From contig JAJTWR010000090.1 of the NCBI GenBank assembly GCA_021613335.1, forward strand, positions 765,001-829,000: 64,000 nt of DNA, read 5' to 3'. The notes under the pieces are model-generated. The model was given only the letters and a program-made list of their open reading frames with translations. It made no database searches and was not told the DNA's origin. The position numbers and the translations under genes were made by a program. This document shows, one piece after another, positions 46,616 to 64,000 of this stretch; within the stretch, counting starts at the first letter, position 1; the number at the start of each line of letters is the position of its first letter. This stretch comes from Whitmania pigra. Its lineage: Eukaryota > Annelida > Clitellata > Hirudinida > Haemopidae.

Positions 46616-48435
46616 TTGTCTGGATTGCTTTGTCCTATATGATGGAGCGCCGCTACTGTAATTGTCTGGTGAAACGGTAATATAATTGAGAGATGATTAC
46701 TTGCTAAAATAAATTGGTCACTTAAAGAATATCTGCTTAAAATATCGATAATTAATCGATCATTTGCTCGATTATGAAGCCTAGTGTTAAGTTCTTCAAC
46801 GAAAGGGCTTTCATATCTGAACACCATAACATGATTTAACTGGTTTGCGATCAATTAAGTTCTTAAATAACTTTATAAATCACTTAATCACTTATTTTCG
46901 TTTTTCACAGTGCCAAAAGCTAACGATTTCACATTAAAAGGGCATCACGATGTTATGTCATCGTAAAAAAATTTAGAAATTAGATATGAAACGAAGACCG
47001 ATAATGATAAGTCAATGATATAATTCTGATACCGTAATAACTAGTGTTGGCCAACAATAAAGATCGATAATGATAAGTCAATGATACAATTCTGATACCG
47101 TAATAACTAGTGTTGGCCATCGCGCTTAATATGTTAACTTAATCGAAATAATTGTATCTCTAGCAGCGTCAAATATAAACAATACAAACAATACAATTCA
47201 AAAAACGTCAACAATTAAAGCATTTACGATCTGTGAAGTTTTGCGATCAATTTGCAGTGAATTAATTTTTTCACAAACAAATTCTAAAGTTAGATAATAT
47301 CGACATAACTTTAGAATAAAATTTAGAAAACCTATCCTTAAAATGCATTACACTCTGAATTGTTACTATTAATGTCAATATTATTTAATTACGTTTCTGT
47401 TAATTACGAATTATGACTAAAATAATCAAATTTAAAACGTAAATTCAAAAATATTCTTACTCAACACGTTTGCGTTCTCTCAGCAAAAATACTTTGGCAA
47501 AAAGTTCTAAGAGCAACTCATGTTTTTATATTCTCAGATGTTATCATCACAACCACATCATGCGTAGCTTTTTAACCAGGTTTGGGTCGCAGGCCGCTAC
47601 AGGCTTGTACTATTAGGTTCTAGGCTGGTATTAATCATAGTTTAGGTATACTACTTATAGATATAACTTAGAAGGATAATAATAATAACAATAATAATAA
47701 TAATAATGATAATAATAATGATGATAATAATAATAATAATGATGATGATGCTAATTTCAAATTCAATAAAGTCAATTTGTCTTGTCAAGCTAATGCAATG
47801 TCTACTACTTTAATCAATATCTCACCTGTTTACCTGACAAACTTTTTTAGTCGGTATCCAAAAAGAAAAAGCTGCTTCATTCTTGGGCTACTTCTGCATT
47901 TTGTAGCTATTAATGATACATATTGTACGTGGCAAGTTCCATTTTTCAAGGATTTTGAAATTAGCTCAGGGACTTAATTTGCAGATGACCGACTTAATGT
48001 TAATTAATAATTTCAACATGTCAAATTATAATCACCTTGCATTGTTCTTCATTTCTTTCACTGTTGCCATACTTACATATCAACAGTCACATTGTAATAA
48101 TTATACTCTTATACATATTTATACCAGCCAAAATTTTCACAATCATGAGATGTACTTATACAGATTAAAGCTATCTTTTACCATTTTTTCATTTTCTTAT
48201 CATTAAACAAAATAAGCACTTGCTAATACAAGTAATGAAACAAAGGCACCTAACAGCAAATCACTTTAGATTTGTTGAAAGTGACAGACTGCAAATCGAA
48301 ACGTGCAATCTATTGCAGATTCTTCGAGAGTACTTCAAACAACGACGTCAAAGCATCGACCCGCACAGATTCCGAAATGACGGACGTTTATTAAATTCAA
48401 AGCAATAACTCGACTTTCTCCAGTCGTCCGACACC
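46616..48435. other. Intergenic, no supported gene
   Basis: Includes a 66-bp tandem duplication (about 46994-47122) and an AAT/GAT tract (47675-47760). Frames at 47777 and 47913 lack recognisable content. Confidence 0.5.
46994..47122. repeat. 66-bp direct tandem duplication
   Basis: Two near-identical copies contain GATAATGATAAGTCAATGAT and end ACTAGTGTTGGCCA. Confidence 0.9.
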
Positions 48436-49824
48436 TCACAATAGGTACTTCCTGACATCCTTGTTGAAGGTATATCTGTACATCTTGCCGTCCTGATTGC
48501 GTTTGTACTCGTACTTCGTGTCGAACTGATCCACGTTTACCCGGTAAAGCAGTAAGGACCTGTCGAGGCTCTTTTGGAGCGTCTCGCGTGTGAGCGTCCA
48601 CTCCGGGCCGAGCTTTCCGGACGTCTCTTCGGCATCCTGCGCCTCCTCCGGTGCTTTACCCTCGCCCTTCTCGTCCGAGTCCTGGCAGCCCAAATGCTTT
48701 TGGAAGACGAGTTCGCCGTTGCTCTTCAGAGTGAGGGTTTCAAACTCCTTGGGATGGTTTGGAAGTCCGTAGGGAAGTTTCAGAGGCTGGACTACGAGCA
48801 GATGTTTCACCTCGTCCAGCATCTGGTTGATGCCGGGGATATTTTTGAGGATGATCGGTTGGTTCAACTGCAAGAGGTCACATTCATTGTCAGAATTATT
48901 TTTATTTGTGAATTCCATTTTAGAAAATTAATCCATTGAATTCCTTTGCTCATGGTTAAAGCATGTAATTTTTGGAATTAGTCATTCAATTAGGTTTACT
49001 GCCAAAACATGTAACTTGTAGTAACTAACCCTTAAACTTAAATTTATGTAACTTATAGTAACTAACCATTCAATTTAAATTTATGTAACTTATAGTAACT
49101 AACCATTAAATTTATATTTATATAACTTATAGTAACTAACCATTAAATTTATATTTATATATATTTTATAGTAACTAACCATTAAATTTAAATTTATGTA
49201 ACTTATAGTAACTAACCATTAAATTTAAATTTATGTAACTTGTAGTAACTAACCCTTACATCAAACCCAGTCAAAAAAAAACATTTTGAAAACCACAATC
49301 TCCTCTTCGAGAGATTTCATGGTCGTGAAACTGGTTGCAATTTTAACAACCAACCTTTCCGTCAAATCCGAGCTCTTCAACAATTTGCTTCTCCCACCAA
49401 GGTCTTCCTCTAGTTGTTGCCCTCAGAAAAACAACGTGCAACATATGTGGCTCACTCAGATCCAATGTCTTCAGTCTCTCCAATCCATCGAATAAAGTCT
49501 TTGTCCAATTTAAGCCAGTACCATTTTTTTGATTTCTGACTATACGCTTCTTTACTGTTACATATTTAGAAACGTTGTAGCCTCTAATCTGGTTTGAGTT
49601 CAGAGCACCAAAGCCTTTGGCCAGCAGATTCAATGACCTAGTCTGAAACATAAACGTAAATCGATTGAAGTCTCGAAATTTGTGGGGTTTTTTTCGCCCA
49701 AAAAATATGCTTAAGCAGTGCATTTAAAAAAAAAACTAAAAAAATTTCATCATTTGATTCGTCAGTTCAGCTTTTAAGTTAAATAAGCGGCAGCAGGTAT
49801 CACCTTGCTCAACAAGGCCTCCAT
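48436..49824 (-). CDS. MRPL30: Mitochondrial large-subunit ribosomal protein uL30m (MRPL30) with long C-terminal extension
   Basis: Three exons, 49824-49804, 49642-49355 and 48867-48436, give about 246 residues. The L30 core is recognised by PHMLHVVFLRATTRGRPWWE, then NIPGINQMLDEVKHLLVVQP, LKLPYGLPN and LKSNGELVFQK. After an arginine-poor N terminus that could act as a presequence (MEALLSK...RSLNLLAKGF), the core matches the human order of motifs. Human MRPL30 is about 160 residues; here about 85 extra residues follow the core, beginning with an acidic linker (DSDEKGEGKAPEEAQDAEE) and ending in an aromatic, charged segment. It is a mitochondrial ribosome structural protein. The 5' exon is short; the donors are AAG|GTGATA and AAG|GTTGGT. 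Confidence 0.88.
49005..49258. repeat. AT-rich tandem repeat, unit about 36-37 bp
   Basis: Six to seven units contain AACTTATAGTAACTAACC and ATTAAATTTAAATTTATG, in the second intron of MRPL30. Confidence 0.85.
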
Positions 49825-50529
49825 CGTCTACCCAAAACAAACAAATTATCGTTCGGGCAGAAAATATAGTTATGCTAAAAAAAATTCAGATGTAAAGGTA
49901 GTTTGATGTATTTTCAATGAATATGGTTATTTAGTGTTTTTCATTAAAATTATTTAAAATTGTAATTTAATTATATCCATAAAATACTTAGTCACCTGCA
50001 CATAATTCTCCTTATGAAAATGGTTTTGTTATTTAACTCAAAGAAAGGAATTTTATTGAAAACATTTCGTTTGTTGCAGAAGTGTTTTCTTGGGTTTTAT
50101 AATTTTATCATTTAATATAAATGTTGATGTGCACAGGACAAACATTCTAGATTTGATCTAACTTAAACAAGGAAATTATAAAATTATTTAATCCACTTTT
50201 AAGAAACGGTTTTCATCAAAATTTGAAAATTAGCAGACAAAAATCAACTGCCATTCCCCACTTCATAGTCCTGCTTCTATCTCCTCACAAAACCAGTTAA
50301 CCATAGCTAACTCAATCACTTTTAAACATCACGGACTCTGCTCCCAATTTGGCTCATGTGCCAAGTTACTTTTATTTCTGCTTAACGCACAAACCAACAG
50401 AAAGAACGGATTTAGTGGAAATAACAAATTTATTTCTAAATTTCATGCCTCCCTTGGATCTTTGCCCAAAAGGCAAACTTTTAAAATGACAAAGAAACAG
50501 GAAAATAAATCCTAAAAACAGTAATAAAG
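49825..50529. other. Intergenic between MRPL30 start and mitoferrin end
   Basis: AT-rich. No coding signal; should contain the MRPL30 promoter and the mitoferrin 3' UTR. Confidence 0.6.
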
Positions 50530-53010
50530 CTAGGGAGAAACTTGATCCTTGGGCTCACAAAATCTAGTGGATATAACGTGCTTGAAGAACTCATAGATCG
50601 ACCACGAGATGGCCATGGAGGGCATCTGGTAGACGACGCGTGCGGTCATGCCCCTGAAGAAGCCAGTAAAACCCGTGACGGAATAAACGGTTTTAGCCGC
50701 TTGGAACAGACCGCTGATGGACGTCGGTTTCCCAGAGGGCGCCACCATGCCTAAAGCGCATCCTTCCTGGGTGTTCAAGAGGGTCTTGCACACGTCCAGG
50801 GGCGTGGTAGCCCCTGCGGCCACGGCCCCGGCCAGGGCGCCCGAGACGACGTGGGACTTGGGGTCGTAATTTCGCTTCGGGTTGAAGTAGTCCTGCCCGA
50901 GCTCGTAGGTTATGAAGTGGATGCTTTGGAATGGTATGTTCATGGTGAGCTGAGTGATGTAGCTCCTGTAGAAAGCTTTTGGTCCTTCGATTCGGTTGAT
51001 GCACTTGGCACAGTCGATGCAGTTCTTGTACGAGCTGTTAAAGACCTGCATCCTCTGCTTGACGACTGGAAATGTGCAAACGAACGGTTAATGACTTTTA
51101 GTCTCGTAATTAGATAATGATTAAAGTTAATTGTAGGATTGATCGATCGATTGATTGAATTTAATATAGTAAATGATTAATTGTATAATTACATGTGCAA
51201 TCATGCCCCTGAAGACGCCAGTCAACTGAAGTAACTTCGGTTAATAAAGGAGGGTTAATGAGTTGTTCTTGGATAACATTTCAATGTAAAGGCACACTGT
51301 GATGTCAAGTTTCTAATCAGAACAGTCACTCCATTACAATATCATCTCCTAGATAATCATCACACACTACAAAAGAATAATAATACTAGTAGTTAATAAT
51401 TAATTTGTAAGGTGCCATATGCATAGTGTCAAGGGCATAAATTTAAATGTTAGTTCGTAAAAACGAGGTAGGATACAGCCACAAATCGGTAGTCTGAAAT
51501 TACCGTTCGATTCGTAAGAAACAATTTCTGGGAATTACTAACAAAGTCTGGAAGAGGCTCGAACCAAGTAGGGATGCTTTGGTATAGCGATAATTGTGTA
51601 AGCCTGTGGGTGCTTACGTAAGTGTTGATGATTAAGTAATAACAATGGAAAGGTCAGGAATAGGGTTATGTAAGTGTTGATGATTAAGTAATAATAATGA
51701 AAAGGTCAACAATACAAAAAGGATCAATTGAACAGATCACTGAACTTAATCTTCTTAGAAAAGTAAGCAAGCTTGTGTTCAGTTGGCAGATCATGTTTAA
51801 AATTATTGACAATGTTACAACAATTATAATCAATAAGAACTATAATTATAAATATTAAATAATAAAAAATCTAAAATAATAAAGTCTAATGATAACGTAT
51901 TTATATCTCTAATATTAATTAAAAATAAATAAAAGAAAACACCCATACTTCTAAATTACAATTCTACACTCACACTATGCATGCATTACCAGTAGTCCAA
52001 TGAATATCAAAGCAAAGCTTAATGTGGTAGCAATGCTGGCATCCGTTTATAGAATTCCTACGAATGCCTTACATTGTCAGTTAGCATCTCTTGGAAGATT
52101 AAAATCTAAATTGCTGAGCAGGTTAATACGAGAAAGTAAAATATTGAAGGTCGTTTAGAGAAAAATGGCCGTTCTGACAGATGAATAGTTTTTTATTTGC
52201 AATAGCTCAAGCAATATATCAGATGATATATCATATTACATATGTATCTATGTTATATATGTCTATATTATATATAATATTACATATTATTATCTGTCTA
52301 TAATGAATACATGTGTCCATATTACGTATGTGTCTTTCCTCAGCAACCACAGCAACCCTAGACTCTGCACAACAAAATCTATCACCCGCGACATCTGCAT
52401 CACCACTAGCCCATCAAACTATCACCCAAAAACCACCAACCTTCTGCAGGGGTCATGATCATGTCGTGCACCAGGGTTGCCCCTATGCCGGCAACGCCGG
52501 GCGCCAAGTGGCTGTGGTTCGTGATTTCGTTGAGGTTCTTCTTCAAGTTTTCGTAGACTGCAAAGTAGAGGGCGTGGGCCGGTCCGGCCCCGTAGATGGT
52601 GGCATTGATCCCCCTGAACGTCCTCATCGGACCCTCGTGCTTCACGATGGTGTAGAACGCGTGCGCGACGTTGTTGTACCTGGCCATCGGATCGGGCTTC
52701 AGGATCTGCATTCTGGTCTGGAGGATGAAGAAAATTCTGAGATTTTTGAGGTGGTACTGGCTGGGTTTTCTTATGTTTCATGTTTCCATATTCTTAAGAT
52801 GTAGTTAATGAGTCAACAAGCTGATGCAAGCTTCATGAAATAATGTCAGTGTTCGTAAGTACTGCAACGTTTTCGTAATCATTCGTAACGTACCTTGACA
52901 AAATCGAAAGGGTACATGACGCAGTGCTCCATCAAGCCTGCAAATGCTCCCGCCACCATGTGAACACCAACTGTACATGACGGTGGCAAACTTTCATAAT
53001 CCTCCTCCAT
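50530..53010 (-). CDS. SLC25A37/SLC25A28-like: Mitoferrin (mitochondrial iron importer, SLC25 family)
   Basis: Three exons, 53010-52894, 52717-52441 and 51065-50530, give about 309 residues, normal for a mitochondrial carrier. The three carrier signatures are present: PFDFVKTR at the exon 1-2 join, PAEVVKQRMQ at the exon 2-3 join, and [10 protein letters not shown] in exon 3. Mitoferrin-type context includes [58 protein letters not shown] and [19 protein letters not shown]. It carries iron across the inner mitochondrial membrane for heme and Fe-S synthesis. Donors are AAG|GTACGT and GAAG|GTTGGT. The start is 620 bp from the Spire start on the opposite strand. The 1.37-kb intron (51066-52440) shows no other gene. 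Confidence 0.92.
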
Positions 53011-53631
53011 ATTTACAAACGAAGCAGCTATGTGTATGTTTATGTATCAGATTTCAGAAACGAATAATCCTATTTTCACCCAAAAATCCTAAAGAGGCCA
53101 CGCGAGGCCAATAAAAACTTATGGATAGTTAATAATTACACAACAATAAAAACGCAAAGCAATATCGCAAATGGATACTAAAATATAAATTGGTCGCTTG
53201 CAAAGCTTAAGGTGGTTGGTATTAGGGCGAGCACCGAAAACACGTTATTCTAAAAGGTCATTGTAAACAGTATAGTAGCAGCAGTTTTCAACTTCTAAAT
53301 TTTGTATTCTTTATGCGTGTTAAATTCATTTGTTAGAAGGCGTACTTAATTGCGCTTTAAGTTATAAATAACATTTAATACTATAAATCGTACTCGTAGA
53401 CTTGTTGCACAATCAAATTATCAGATTTTGTTAAGTGCTTATCTACACAGAAATAAAATAAATTAAAACTTTGCACTCGTCGAAAAGCATTCAATAAAAT
53501 CTTTGGTGACAAAAACAAAAATGTTAATTTATAAACAGACCACCAGTTTATCTTATTTTTCTTCGCATTTATAACATCGCGGCGTGGTAGTCTGGTGATT
53601 GCTTAGCGACTCTATCTTACTGCAATACTTG
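53011..53631. promoter_or_regulatory. Bidirectional intergenic region, mitoferrin / Spire
   Basis: 621 bp separate two start codons that point away from each other, so both promoters must lie here unless unseen 5' non-coding exons extend further. AT-rich; no motif I can assign with confidence. Confidence 0.5.

Positions 53632-64000
<10,369 letters not shown>

Overview
This window is nuclear DNA from an intron-rich invertebrate animal. The genes (plakin, Spire, mitoferrin, nucleoside hydrolases, mitochondrial ribosomal protein, RNA polymerase subunit) are metazoan. Introns are short to medium, intergenic DNA is AT-rich, and (GAT/CAT)n, (AAT)n, (GAGT)n and GT microsatellites are very frequent. 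I cannot name the phylum from the sequence; a spiralian such as an annelid is only a guess. Most long open frames made of poly-D, poly-H, poly-M or poly-S are microsatellites and are not genes.

Layout. 1-7 kb: minus-strand exons of an unrecognised PDZ-containing gene that runs off the left edge, in repeat-rich DNA. 7.5-16.4 kb: a tandem array of five units of about 1.93 kb, each holding an intronless gene with three Aly/REF-like RRM domains; a sixth copy lies alone at 28.3-29.4 kb. 17-23 kb: repeat-rich, no gene I can support. 23-27 kb: an unrecognised minus-strand gene, head to head with a divergent DCP2-like (Nudix) decapping gene on the plus strand. 30-33.5 kb: ribosomal protein L28 (+), a strongly diverged RPB8-like gene (-), and canonical RPB8 (+). 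35.3-37.9 kb: a compact plakin-family gene (-) with an SH3 module and plakin repeats. 38.6-46.6 kb: two tandem nucleoside-hydrolase genes (-). 48.4-49.8 kb: MRPL30 (-). 50.5-53.0 kb: mitoferrin (-). 53.6-64 kb: Spire actin nucleator (+), running off the right edge, with a 2.4 kb 18-bp minisatellite in one intron.

The genes do not form a pathway. Several concern RNA (RRM array, DCP2-like, two RPB8 genes, RPL28) and two act in mitochondria (MRPL30, mitoferrin), but nothing shows shared regulation. The most interesting items are the head-to-head RPB8-like paralogue, which keeps all three intron phases of RPB8 while its protein has diverged almost beyond recognition, and the recently amplified triple-RRM array. 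Exon borders were set by hand from reading frame, splice motifs, phase agreement and remembered family similarity; no alignment was run.
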